Below, piece by piece: positions 1 through 6,309 of a stretch of DNA of 7,795 nucleotides. The notes below the pieces were generated by a model that worked only from the letters and a program-made list of their open reading frames with translations, was not told where the DNA came from and did not search any database. The translations under genes were made by a program, and so were the position numbers. Source of the DNA: an uncultured Clostridium sp. (GTDB taxonomy: Bacteria > Bacillota > Clostridia > TANB77 > CAG-508); NCBI GenBank assembly GCA_900556865.1, contig USQS01000038.1, positions 1 to 7,795 on the forward strand. The letters run 5' to 3'. The first letter of the stretch is position 1. Each line of letters begins with the position of its first letter.

Positions 1-696
1 ATTAAAAATAATATTCCCAATACAGTAACCTGCCTGAACCTTTTCTCCGGTTGTATCGCTTGCGTTATGGCTTTTGAAGCCAAATATGAGCTGGCATTAC
101 TTTTCATCGTTTTAAGCTCTATCTTCGATTTCTTCGACGGACTGCTGGCACGTGCACTCAACGCTCACTCAATCATCGGAAAGGATCTGGACTCATTGGC
201 AGATGACGTCAGTTTCGGTGTCGCTCCTTCATTGATTGTCTTCTCTCTGTTCAAAGAGATGTACTATCCGGCAACCATGGAGTTTATTGCTCCTTACCTA
301 CCCTATGCGGCATTTTTGATTTCCGTATTCTCCGCGCTGCGCTTGGCCAAGTTCAATAATGACACACGGCAGACAAGCTCTTTCGTAGGGCTGCCAGTTC
401 CTGCAAATGCATTGTTCTGGGGTTCTTTAGTGGCAGGCGCGCATGACTTGCTGGTCTCCGAAACCTGTCATCCTGTCTACCTTTTTATATTAGTATGTCT
501 GTTTTCGTGGCTGTTGGTATCCGAGATACCGATGTTTTCCCTGAAATTCAAGAATCTCTCATGGAAGGACAACAAAATAAGTTTTATATTCCTGATTATC
601 TGCATTCCCTTCCTTGTATTTCTGGAAATTGCCAGCTTTGCAGCCATCATTGTATGGTATATTTTACTTTCACTTTTTACAAGAAAAATGAAATAA
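1..696 (+). CDS. pssA: CDP-diacylglycerol--serine O-phosphatidyltransferase, 5' partial
   Basis: This integral membrane enzyme transfers the phosphatidyl group of CDP-diacylglycerol to L-serine, making phosphatidylserine, the precursor of phosphatidylethanolamine. The frame is open from the first base, and the residues before the Met codon at 67 (IPNTVTCLNLFSGC) are the conserved N-terminus of the family, so the true start lies a few codons upstream of the window and Met67 is internal. The full CDP-alcohol phosphatidyltransferase signature D-x2-D-G-x2-A-R-x8-G-x3-D-x3-D is present, with first Asp at 127-129 and last at 202-204. Several hydrophobic segments follow, and the protein ends in a basic tail (TRKMK). 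The 231 codons seen are nearly the length I expect. The motif SALRLAKFNNDTRQ and the overall sequence look like Bacteroidales. GC is much higher than in the part after about 1507. Function is close to certain; the taxonomic call is from recognition, not a search. Confidence 0.93.
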   Translation: MKNNIPNTVTCLNLFSGCIACVMAFEAKYELALLFIVLSSIFDFFDGLLARALNAHSIIGKDLDSLADDVSFGVAPSLIVFSLFKEMYYPATMEFIAPYLPYAAFLISVFSALRLAKFNNDTRQTSSFVGLPVPANALFWGSLVAGAHDLLVSETCHPVYLFILVCLFSWLLVSEIPMFSLKFKNLSWKDNKISFIFLIICIPFLVFLEIASFAAIIVWYILLSLFTRKMK

Positions 697-763
697 ACAA
701 TCTCTTGGCACGTTTGTTGTACTATGAGTTTTATCGAAGTAACAACATAAAAATCATAGCCCG

Positions 764-1054
764 ATGCATATACTTTTATTCATACTCATTTTTATTATTG
801 CCATTTTCGTATTTGGCCTTTCTATTATCGGCTTCATACTAAGAACGATTTTCGGATTAGGACGTGGTTCTTCTTCATCACGCCCGAAACAAACGGAATC
901 GGGACGTACAAGCCAACAGGACTATGGCCAAAGAGATCGCCGTTCAAATGATGATGAAGAGGAAATATATTCCGAGAATGTTCCGGAGAAAAGACATAAA
1001 AAAATATTCACCCAGGACGATGGTGAATATGTAGATTTTGAGGAAATCAAATAA
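764..1054 (+). CDS. DUF4834 family small membrane protein
   Basis: This is a 96-residue protein with one N-terminal hydrophobic helix (about residues 2-28, with a GLSIIGFILRTIFGLG segment) followed by a charged, probably disordered tail rich in Ser, Arg, Gln, Asp and Glu, ending in the conserved-looking GEYVDFEEIK. I recognise it as the DUF4834 family of Bacteroidales, usually found next to pssA; no function is known to me. The start at ATG 764 gives the membrane helix immediately. There is no Shine-Dalgarno site, as is usual for Bacteroidota. It lies 67 bases after pssA on the same strand, so the two may be cotranscribed. Its stop codon sits inside a hairpin shared with the convergent tadA gene. 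Confidence 0.8.
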   Translation: MHILLFILIFIIAIFVFGLSIIGFILRTIFGLGRGSSSSRPKQTESGRTSQQDYGQRDRRSNDDEEEIYSENVPEKRHKKIFTQDDGEYVDFEEIK

Positions 1055-1075
1055 AACAGGATACTGCTTTTATTT
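1049..1075. terminator. Bidirectional hairpin between DUF4834 gene and tadA
   Basis: The left arm 1049-1059 (AAATAAAACAG) pairs with CTG at 1064-1066 and TTTTATTT at 1068-1075, with one bulged C at 1067 and loop GATA at 1060-1063. The arms give an A-run before and a T-run after on either strand, as expected of a bidirectional intrinsic terminator. The hairpin covers both stop codons (TAA 1052-1054 on plus, and the tadA stop at 1070-1072 on minus). The gap between the genes is only 15 bases. Pairing was read by eye; no energy was computed. Confidence 0.5.
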
Positions 1076-1507
1076 TCGTTTCGCAGCAAAGAACTCTTTC
1101 ATTAATGTAGCGCATTCGTCAGCCATTACCCCTTTTACAACCACCGTTTTAGGATGTAGAGCCGAACCGGCATATTTCTGATAGCCGCGTTTTTCATCTT
1201 CGGCGCCAAATACAAGCTTACCAGTCTGTGCCCAAGCAATAGCTCCGGCACACATTACGCAAGGTTCAACTGTGACATACAGGGTACATTCGTTCAAGTA
1301 CTTGCCACCAAGCACATTGGCAGCAGCTGTAATAGCCTGCATCTCGGCATGAGCCGTTACATCATTCAATGTTTCTGTGAGATTATGGGCACGCGCAATA
1401 ATCCGCTCTTTACAAACCACGACAGCTCCAACGGGAACTTCCCCCCGCTCGGCAGCCTTTCCTGCCTCTATCAAAGCTTGTTTCATGAAGTAAATATCGT
1501 CCAGCAT
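1070..1507 (-). CDS. tadA: tRNA-specific adenosine deaminase TadA
   Basis: TadA deaminates A34 of tRNA-Arg(ACG) to inosine in the wobble position, a cytoplasmic zinc enzyme essential in most bacteria. The 145 residues from the ATG at 1507 make a complete family-length protein: PVGAVVV at 25-31, the zinc and proton-shuttle motif HAE (His53, Glu55), and PCVMC (Cys83 and Cys86, zinc ligands). The tail KEFFAAKRK and overall sequence look like Bacteroidales TadA. The start at 1507 is chosen because family homology begins exactly there (MLDDIYFMKQAL). The open frame continues upstream without a stop into a CNNM-type protein of a different organism type, so the 503-residue reading is best treated as a joining artefact. 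GC matches the preceding pssA block, not the low-GC part. Its native promoter is not in the window. Confidence 0.9.
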   Translation of the reverse strand: MLDDIYFMKQALIEAGKAAERGEVPVGAVVVCKERIIARAHNLTETLNDVTAHAEMQAITAAANVLGGKYLNECTLYVTVEPCVMCAGAIAWAQTGKLVFGAEDEKRGYQKYAGSALHPKTVVVKGVMADECATLMKEFFAAKRK

Positions 1508-1530
1508 TCCACCCTTTAATTTTGAATCTA
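1495..1530. other. Putative chimeric join between two genomes
   Basis: To the left lie three Bacteroidales-type genes with about 50% GC in the sampled gene lines; to the right, low-GC Bacillota-type genes with strong Shine-Dalgarno sites. The break falls within a few codons of the tadA start codon (1505-1507), after the minus-strand codons for DSKLKGG. I see no inverted repeat, target duplication, integrase, tRNA end or other mobile-element mark. The exact base cannot be fixed because the residues IDSKLKGG could belong to either side. Confidence 0.75.
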
Positions 1531-2581
1531 TTATTTTTATTTTATCTGTTTCTTTATCATATTCATCATATATTTCCCCAACAATTTCTTCCAAAATATC
1601 TTCCATTGTAACCATACCAGCTGTACCACCATATTCATCTAAAACAATAGCAATTTGCTTTTTGCTTTTTCTTAATTCTTGAAACAGCTCATTTAATTTT
1701 TTAGTTTCAGAAACAAAATATGCATCTTTAATAAGTCCTTTTATCTTAGCATTTTTACTTTTAGTTGAAAGCAAAATATCTTTTATGTAAACAATTCCTT
1801 TTATATTATCTATTGTTTTATCATATACAGGTACTCTACTATACCTTGTATCTTCAGTTAGTTTTTCTATTACTTCTGAAATTGAAAGGGACATATCAAG
1901 AGCAAAAATTTTATTTCGTGGCACCATAATCTCTGAAACAACTTTGTCATTGAATTCAAAAACATTATTTATCATTTCTTTTTCTTGCTCTTCAATTGTT
2001 CCTTTTTCTTCTCCAACATCTACCATCATACGTATTTCTTCTTCTGTAACATTTTCTTTTTCTTCTCCTTTTACTCCAAATATTTTTGATACAACATTTG
2101 TAGAAAAAGTTAATAGCTTAACAAAAGGTGCTGTTATTATATAAATTACCTTTATTATTTTTATACTCATAAATGATATCTTTTCATAATATTTCATTGC
2201 TAATCTTTTTGGTACAAGTTCTCCAAAAACAAGAGTAAAATATGACAAAATAATTGTAACCAAAATTATAGACATACTTCTCCATGTAGCAAGAGAAACA
2301 CTTGGAATCAATTTATTAAATGCTGGCGCCAATTTATCTGCAAATGCGTCTGAAGCAAATGCACTTGATAAAAATCCTGCTAAAGTAACACCTATTTGAA
2401 TTGTTGCTAAAAATTTACTCGGATTTTTTAGCATTTTTTGAATTATTTTTGCTTTTTTATTTCCTTCTTTTACTTGAAGCTCTATTTTTGCGTCATTTAA
2501 AGATATAAAAGCTATCTCTGTTGCAGCAAAAAAGGCATTTATTAAAATTAATATTATTAAAATAAAAATACTTGTTCCCAT
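1508..2581 (-). CDS. CNNM/CBS-domain membrane protein (CorC/HlyC family), C-terminally truncated
   Basis: Proteins of this family have a CNNM (DUF21) membrane domain, a CBS pair and a small C-terminal CorC_HlyC domain, and are linked to Mg2+ or other divalent cation export; the old name hemolysin is misleading. Seen here: hydrophobic segments near residues 3-25, 57-80, 102-120 and 135-160, the GELVPKRLA motif at 120-128, the linker TEEEIRMMVDVGEEKGTI at 179-196, CBS1 from EIMVPR (217-222), and CBS2 ending in LDEYGGTAGMVTMEDILEEI (314-333). After GEIYDEYD (335-342) the family normally continues about 80 residues; here it runs into TadA after residue 358, so the last domain is missing. The start ATG at 2581 has TAAGGAG 5 bases upstream, overlapping the stop codon of the glycosyltransferase gene, so it is the last known gene of that operon. 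Confidence 0.87.
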
Positions 2582-2586
2582 AAAAT

Positions 2587-2593
2587 CTCCTTA
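2587..2593 (-). promoter_or_regulatory. Shine-Dalgarno site overlapping upstream stop codon
   Basis: On the minus strand TAAGGAG contains both the TAA stop of the GT2 glycosyltransferase gene (2593-2591) and the GGAG ribosome binding site (2590-2587) for the CNNM gene starting at 2581. The spacer is 5 bases. This overlap is a strong sign of one mRNA and possible translational coupling. Confidence 0.75.
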
Positions 2594-3532
2594 ATACTCT
2601 ATTTCTAAAATCATTTTTTTTATCAATTGTTTTATATTTCTAATTTTTATATTTTTAGCAATTTTTCTTTTTTTCAGTTCTTGTTTAAACCATTTTTTAT
2701 TTTCCATATCTAATTCATTCACTACTACTAGCAATGAATTAACTGCAAAAATTCTTAAATTTTCTTTTGTTTCATCTTTTACATTCAATAAATTTGATTG
2801 CTTAATTATATTGTCATAATGTTGCAATTTATCTTCAATTTTCTTTCTTGTTTTTTTAATATCATTATTTCTCATTATACTATTTTGACTTTGTACATAA
2901 TAATATTCATGTTTATTTATTGAAACCATAGTTTTAGCATTTAGAATAATTAAAGACATAACTGCAAAATCTTCATGATATGTACCACTTGGAAATTCTA
3001 ACATGATTTCTTTTTTTATTGCATAATCCCATACACAATCTATTAAATTATCTTTTCCAAATAATTTGTTAAATCCATCTTCTCCTGTTCTGACTTCAAA
3101 TGAAACAATTTCTGGTTTTTTAATTTCTTTTTCTTGTTCATCAACCCAAATAGGACTCCATTTTATTAAATCCACATCACTATTTACATATTGTTCTATA
3201 TCTTTTAAAAGTGTTTTGCTTATATAGTCATCACTATCTACAAAAATAATATATTCTCCTAAAGCCTTATTTACACCATAATTTCTAGTATCTGCAAGCC
3301 CACTATTTTCTGGTTTTTCAAAATACTTTAATTTTGTTTTATTTTCTTCTGTTAAATTTTGTTTATATAATTTCATTGTTTCTGCTATATTATCTGTTGA
3401 ACCATCATTCACAACTATAACTTCATATTCTAACTCTGTTTTTTCTTGATTGAAAATCGAATCTAACGCTCGTTTTATTGTTTTTTCTACATTATATGCA
3501 GGAAGCACAAAGCTAATCATTTTTATTTTCAT
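2591..3532 (-). CDS. Glycosyltransferase family 2 protein
   Basis: This is a GT-A fold, probably cytoplasmic sugar transferase using a nucleotide-sugar donor. Residues 5-14 (MISFVLPAYN) are the first strand, VNDGSTD at 41-47 binds the nucleotide, DSDD at 99-102 is the metal-binding DXD-type motif, and HED at 186-188 fits the catalytic base region. No membrane helix is seen; the C-terminus (about 280-313) is strongly basic and could associate with membrane. At 313 residues it has normal length for teichoic-acid or capsule-type GT2 enzymes. The acceptor and sugar cannot be read. The start is uncertain: ATG 3532 has AGAAGGG only 1 base away, while ATG 3520 (Met5) has the same site 13 bases away; Met5 fits the family start better. 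It lies 26 bases after the GT4 gene and 9 before the CNNM gene, so it is in an operon. Confidence 0.9.
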   Translation of the reverse strand: MKIKMISFVLPAYNVEKTIKRALDSIFNQEKTELEYEVIVVNDGSTDNIAETMKLYKQNLTEENKTKLKYFEKPENSGLADTRNYGVNKALGEYIIFVDSDDYISKTLLKDIEQYVNSDVDLIKWSPIWVDEQEKEIKKPEIVSFEVRTGEDGFNKLFGKDNLIDCVWDYAIKKEIMLEFPSGTYHEDFAVMSLIILNAKTMVSINKHEYYYVQSQNSIMRNNDIKKTRKKIEDKLQHYDNIIKQSNLLNVKDETKENLRIFAVNSLLVVVNELDMENKKWFKQELKKRKIAKNIKIRNIKQLIKKMILEIEY

Positions 3533-3558
3533 TCCCTTCTTTTAATTTTCTATCTTTT

Positions 3559-4635
3559 CTAATCGCCAATTAATTCTTCTACTTTTTTTAAAATATCTTG
3601 GTTGAATTTTTCTGCATCAAACTTATTAGTAATAAAGCCTTTTTCTAAAAACTCCTTCATACCTAAATATACACCATCTTCCGACCTTTCTACAACAATT
3701 CCAAATTTATTTTGTATATCTTTCATACTATCTGATACATTTGTTGTAATTATTGGCTTTTCTAAAATTTCACTTTCTATAAAAACTACAGGGTACCCTT
3801 CAAAATCTGATGACATAAGCAACACATCTGCCATTTTTAAATATGGATATGGATTTTTTTTAGTACCTAAGAACTTAATATTTGTAATATCTTGTGCTTG
3901 CTTTTTATATTCTAAACTATCATTACCATCTCCAACAAATATTACTCTAAAAATATACCCTTCATCATTTAGTCTTTTTGTAGCATTAATTATTCTACTT
4001 AATTTTTTTTGTTTCTCATCATGTCTCCCCATATTTATAAAAGTAATGATGTTTGGTTCTCGCTCTAAATCACTTACTGGCTCATTTGATTTCTGCTGTA
4101 TTTTTTTATAATCTATTAAATTATTACAGAAAACACATTTTTCTTTAAGCTCTGGCATTTCTTTGATAAAAACATCTTTATCATGGTTTGATACAAAAAC
4201 TATTTTTCTATAATCTTCTGCTTTTAATTTTTCAAAAAAGCTTTTATACACTTTTTTATCATTATTATAAAAATTCATATAATCATTATGAACCCAAAGG
4301 CAAGAGTTCTTGCTTGCACATCTTGCAACAAAAGAAGCAGGATAACTATATGTTGCGTAACACGCAGAAAAATCAAATTTATTTTTATGTTTTACTTTAA
4401 AAATTAATTGTTTAAAAAAGTTTGAAACTTTTCTAAAAAAAACATTTTTTATTTTACTTGGTTTATATGTTATTATTTTTATATTGTCAGGTATTTCTTT
4501 TAAAAATATACCTTCTTTTTCTTCTAAAACCAATGTGATTTCATATTTATTATAAATACTCTTTAATAAAGTAACTAATGCTGTTTCAATTCCTCCAAGA
4601 TCCATTTTATATGCCGAAAACAATATTTTTTTCAA
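3559..4635 (-). CDS. Glycosyltransferase family 4 protein (GT-B fold)
   Basis: This retaining-type glycosyltransferase probably acts in cell-envelope glycan synthesis. The 358 residues show the N-terminal acceptor domain with GGIET at 14-18, a linker, and the C-terminal donor domain with MGRHDEKQKKL at 202-212, VGDG at 234-237, FLG at 255-257 and the E-x7-E motif (Glu279, Glu287) in FEGYPVVFIESE. No signal peptide or membrane helix is seen. The start is TTG at 4635, chosen because TGGAGGTAG lies 9 bases upstream and because it gives the usual KKILFSAYKMDLGGIE opening; the next ATG (residue 11) would cut the first beta strand. It stops with TAG at 3559-3561 and is the first gene of the operon with the GT2 and CNNM genes. 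Its sugar and acceptor are unknown. Confidence 0.9.
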   Translation of the reverse strand: MKKILFSAYKMDLGGIETALVTLLKSIYNKYEITLVLEEKEGIFLKEIPDNIKIITYKPSKIKNVFFRKVSNFFKQLIFKVKHKNKFDFSACYATYSYPASFVARCASKNSCLWVHNDYMNFYNNDKKVYKSFFEKLKAEDYRKIVFVSNHDKDVFIKEMPELKEKCVFCNNLIDYKKIQQKSNEPVSDLEREPNIITFINMGRHDEKQKKLSRIINATKRLNDEGYIFRVIFVGDGNDSLEYKKQAQDITNIKFLGTKKNPYPYLKMADVLLMSSDFEGYPVVFIESEILEKPIITTNVSDSMKDIQNKFGIVVERSEDGVYLGMKEFLEKGFITNKFDAEKFNQDILKKVEELIGD

Positions 4636-4644
4636 AAATAACTA

Positions 4645-4650
4645 CCTCCA
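4645..4650 (-). promoter_or_regulatory. Ribosome binding site deciding a TTG start (GT4 gene)
   Basis: The minus-strand sequence TGGAGG (4650-4645) continues as TAG and stands 9 bases before TTG 4635. It is close to the full anti-Shine-Dalgarno complement and supports TTG as start over the downstream ATG. Confidence 0.8.
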
Positions 4651-4685
4651 TTATAAACTGCATTTGTTTAATTAAATTCTTATAT

Positions 4686-4714
4686 ATTCTACTCTAAAAT
4701 TTCAAAAAAAGCAA
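4686..4714 (-). promoter_or_regulatory. Candidate promoter of the glycosyltransferase operon
   Basis: On the minus strand, TAGAAT (4691-4686) is a good -10 hexamer and TTGCTT (4714-4709) a weak -35, 17 bases apart. This would give an mRNA leader of roughly 44 bases. The -35 lies inside one arm of the palindrome at 4707-4729. A competing -35, TTGAAA at 4705-4700, is closer to consensus but badly spaced. This is a prediction by eye only. Confidence 0.35.
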
Positions 4715-4729
4715 GAAATTCTTGCTTTT
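4707..4729. repeat. Perfect 23-bp palindrome in divergent intergenic region
   Basis: Bases 4707-4717 are exactly complementary to 4719-4729 around the central A at 4718; the core is GCAAGAAATTCTTGC. It lies between the TTG starts at 4635 (minus) and 4794 (plus). It could be a repressor operator for two divergent units. On the minus strand it is also followed by seven Ts (4710-4704), so it could act as an attenuator or terminator in the operon leader if transcription starts farther upstream. No coding region ends here for it to terminate, which favours a regulatory role. No regulator gene is in the window. Confidence 0.6.
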
Positions 4730-4780
4730 ATTAATAAATTCTATCTTACATCATATAAATTAATATAACAATATTTTTTT

Positions 4781-4785
4781 AAGGA
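4781..4785 (+). promoter_or_regulatory. Ribosome binding site deciding a TTG start (popT-like gene)
   Basis: AAGGA at 4781-4785 is 8 bases before TTG 4794. With the family homology starting soon after (GSGAILPG at residues 14-21), this fixes the start; there is no usable ATG nearby. Confidence 0.7.
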
Positions 4786-4793
4786 CGATTATT

Positions 4794-5513
4794 TTGAAGT
4801 ATTTTTTTGATTTTTTTAAAGGTATATTAATAGGAAGTGGTGCCATTCTTCCAGGAATTAGTAGTGGCGTTATTTGTGTAATTTTCGGAATATATGAAAA
4901 TTTAATAAATTGTATTTTGAACTTTTTTAAAAATATAAAACAAAATCTTAAGTTTTTGTTTCCCATTGGTTTTGGGGCTCTTGTTGGAATAATTCTTTTT
5001 GGAAATATATTAAAGTATTTATTTTTAGCCTATCCTATTCAAATAAAATTTATTTTTATAGGTTTAATTTTAGGTACTACACCAAGTCTTTTTAAAACAG
5101 CATGTTCTAAAGAAAAATTTAAAATTAAATATTTAGCATTTACAATTATTTGCTTTTTAATTGGAATTTCTTTAGTTTTTTTAGAAAAGAATTTAACCCA
5201 ATCTAATTTTTCGAATAGCTATAATTTTTTATATTTAGTATTATGCGGATTTTTAATGTCAGCAGGTGTTGTAATTCCTGGTGTAAGTAGTACTTTAATT
5301 TTAATGTTACTTGGCGTTTATAATGCATATCTTGCAAGTATTTCTAGCCTTTTTATTCCTTTTTTATTACCTTTATGTATAGGTTTATTTGTAGGTTCAA
5401 TCTTTTTTATGAAATTAACTCAAACTCTTTTAAACAAATTTTACGAACCTACATTTTTTTCTATAATAGGTTTTACTTTAGGTTCTATACTTGTACTATA
5501 CCCGCGGTTTTAG
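4794..5513 (+). CDS. DUF368 / PopT-type polyprenyl-phosphate transporter, frameshifted at 3' end
   Basis: The DUF368 family includes PopT, reported to move undecaprenyl phosphate back across the inner membrane so the carrier lipid can be reused for wall and surface glycans. The 239 residues are very hydrophobic. The two family motifs form an internal duplication: SGAILPGISSGVICVIFGIY (15-34) and SAGVVIPGVSSTLILMLLGVY (156-176, aligned as two halves), as expected of paired re-entrant elements. The start is TTG 4794 with AAGGA 8 bases upstream. The frame stops at TAG 5511-5513 after LVLYPRF, earlier than the family's usual last helix; that helix continues in the +1 frame to 5601. It is divergent from the glycosyltransferase operon, which fits a shared role in envelope glycan assembly. 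Family call is strong; the transport role is from the family, not proven here. Confidence 0.87.
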   Translation: MKYFFDFFKGILIGSGAILPGISSGVICVIFGIYENLINCILNFFKNIKQNLKFLFPIGFGALVGIILFGNILKYLFLAYPIQIKFIFIGLILGTTPSLFKTACSKEKFKIKYLAFTIICFLIGISLVFLEKNLTQSNFSNSYNFLYLVLCGFLMSAGVVIPGVSSTLILMLLGVYNAYLASISSLFIPFLLPLCIGLFVGSIFFMKLTQTLLNKFYEPTFFSIIGFTLGSILVLYPRF

Positions 5514-5601
5514 CTTTAATATGAATGGCATTATATCTATTTTAAGCCTTTTACTAGGACTGTTTTTATCAAGCATGTTAACTGAAGCAAAAGGGGCATG
5601 A
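5514..5601 (+). pseudogene. Displaced C-terminal segment of the DUF368/PopT gene (+1 frame)
   Basis: From codon 5512 onward in the +1 frame the sequence reads SFNMNGIISILSLLLGLF and then LSSMLTEAKGA to a TGA at 5599-5601: one more hydrophobic helix and a short polar tail, as DUF368 proteins normally end. Removing one base from CCCGCGG (5501-5507), for example C5505, gives YPGFSFNMNG across the joint and a protein of about 268 residues. So the stop at 5511 is caused by a single-base insertion, either a sequence error or a real recent mutation. No ribosome binding site precedes it, so it is not a separate gene. Confidence 0.72.
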
Positions 5602-5668
5602 TTAATAACCTTTTATTATTTTATTATGCTCTTTTCTTCTACATTTCCTCCTAAATTTTTCACAAAAA

Positions 5669-6139
5669 CTATAATGTGTCATCAATCTCTAGCCAATTTG
5701 CAACCTCTTCCACTCTATAGTTTTCTTTATCATCTCTCATAACTATTTTTTCTATTCCTGCATTTATTATCATTCTTTTGCATAAAGTACAAGGATAATT
5801 GTCTTTAACATATTCTCCATTTCTTTTATTTATACCTACTAAATATAAAGTTGCTCCCATCATATCTCTTCTATTTGCACTTATTATTGCATTTTGCTCA
5901 CTATGTACAGACCTACAATGTTCATACCCTGCCCCACTTAATTCTGTTTTTTGACTTCTTATGCAAAAACCTAAATCCAAACAATTCTTTCTTCCTCTAG
6001 GAGCACCTGAATACCCTGTTGATATTATTTCATCATTTTTTACAATAACACTTCCGTAATTATTTCTAAGGCATGTTCCTCTTTCTGATATTGTTTCTGC
6101 TATATCTAAATAATAATTTGTTTTATCAACTCTATCCAT
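5669..6139 (-). CDS. dCMP deaminase family protein (ComEB-like)
   Basis: Enzymes of this family convert dCMP to dUMP, feeding dTMP synthesis; they bind catalytic zinc. In the 156 residues the family block GYSGAPRG is at 42-49, the zinc and catalytic motif is HSE (His79, Glu81) in RSVHSEQNAI, and the second is PCTLC (Cys117, Cys120). Extra Cys and His (Cys53, Cys59, His74, Cys75) could form the structural zinc site known in phage T4 dCMP deaminase. The HSE instead of HAE form is a mild variation. The start ATG 6139 has GAAGGAG 8 bases upstream. The gene is alone in its transcription unit, convergent with the popT-like gene, and has its own promoter. A blasticidin-type or other CDA-fold deaminase is less likely given the GYSGAPRG block. 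In Bacillus, comEB lies beside comEC; here it does not. Confidence 0.88.
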   Translation of the reverse strand: MDRVDKTNYYLDIAETISERGTCLRNNYGSVIVKNDEIISTGYSGAPRGRKNCLDLGFCIRSQKTELSGAGYEHCRSVHSEQNAIISANRRDMMGATLYLVGINKRNGEYVKDNYPCTLCKRMIINAGIEKIVMRDDKENYRVEEVANWLEIDDTL

Positions 6140-6171
6140 AACTTTTTCTCCTTCTAATTAGCTTTTTTCAT

Positions 6172-6200
6172 ATTCTACCATAGGTATTCTTAAAAATCAA
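6172..6200 (-). promoter_or_regulatory. Promoter of the dCMP deaminase-like gene
   Basis: Minus-strand TTGATT (6200-6195), a 17-base spacer, then TAGAAT (6177-6172) preceded by TGG, an extended -10. The predicted leader is about 25 bases and contains the GAAGGAG ribosome binding site at 6154-6148. This fits a sigma-A-type housekeeping promoter. Confidence 0.6.
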
Positions 6201-6277
6201 TAAAATATATATTACCAAATTTTAAAATAAATATTTCATAGACTGTAAATTGTGATGATGAAAATTATTATTGCTTC

Positions 6278-6309
6278 AAAAAAATAATGCCACGAAGGCA
6301 TTATTTTTT
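6278..6309 (-). terminator. Intrinsic terminator of the DapB-like dehydrogenase gene
   Basis: Bases 6279-6291 pair with 6297-6309 in a 13-bp stem whose top is GCC/GGC, with a 5-base loop (6292-6296, TTCGT on the minus strand). On the minus strand the hairpin is followed by a run of Ts (6284-6278). The stem includes part of the stop codon (6310-6308), so translation ends inside the hairpin. On the plus strand it also ends in a T-run, so it may work in both directions. The remaining 6201-6277 holds nothing I recognise. Confidence 0.85.

Larger units (their letters stand above)
1070..2581 (-). other. In-frame chimeric open frame: CNNM/CBS protein joined to TadA
   Basis: One uninterrupted 503-codon frame spans two proteins. 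Residues 1-358 are a truncated CNNM-CBS protein and residues 359-503 a complete TadA with its own start Met. Base composition and codon use switch at the join (about 1505-1530), from AT-rich codons with A/T third positions to mixed-GC codons. The CNNM part stops at the point where its C-terminal CorC_HlyC domain should begin. I know of no family with this architecture. Automatic annotation will probably report a single protein here; it should not be given either name as a whole. The likeliest cause is a misjoined contig. Confidence 0.8.

Noticed and set aside
495..842. Plus-strand open frame overlapping the end of pssA and the start of the DUF4834 gene
   Set aside because: It overlaps two recognised genes in another frame and has no family likeness.
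1480..1560. Mobile element or integration site at the composition switch
   Set aside because: No terminal inverted repeats, target duplication, integrase or tRNA end could be seen.
1508..2581. Hemolysin, as often named in this family
   Set aside because: The domains are CNNM plus CBS pair, which point to divalent cation export; nothing supports a toxin.
3602..4111. Long plus-strand open frame (169 codons) antisense to the GT4 gene
   Set aside because: The opposite strand has clear GT4 motifs throughout; the antisense product is Ser/Phe/Ile-rich, matches no family I recognise, and has no ribosome binding site.
4650..4655. Perfect TATAAT on the minus strand just before the GT4 ribosome binding site
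   Set aside because: Transcription from it would begin inside the ribosome binding site, and there is no matching -35 at 17 bases.
4760..4966. Minus-strand open frame over the start of the PopT-like gene
   Set aside because: It is a shadow of the conserved GSGAILPG region on the other strand.
5602..5668. Possible terminator between the convergent PopT-like and dCMP deaminase genes
   Set aside because: Only short AT-only pairings were found, too weak to call.
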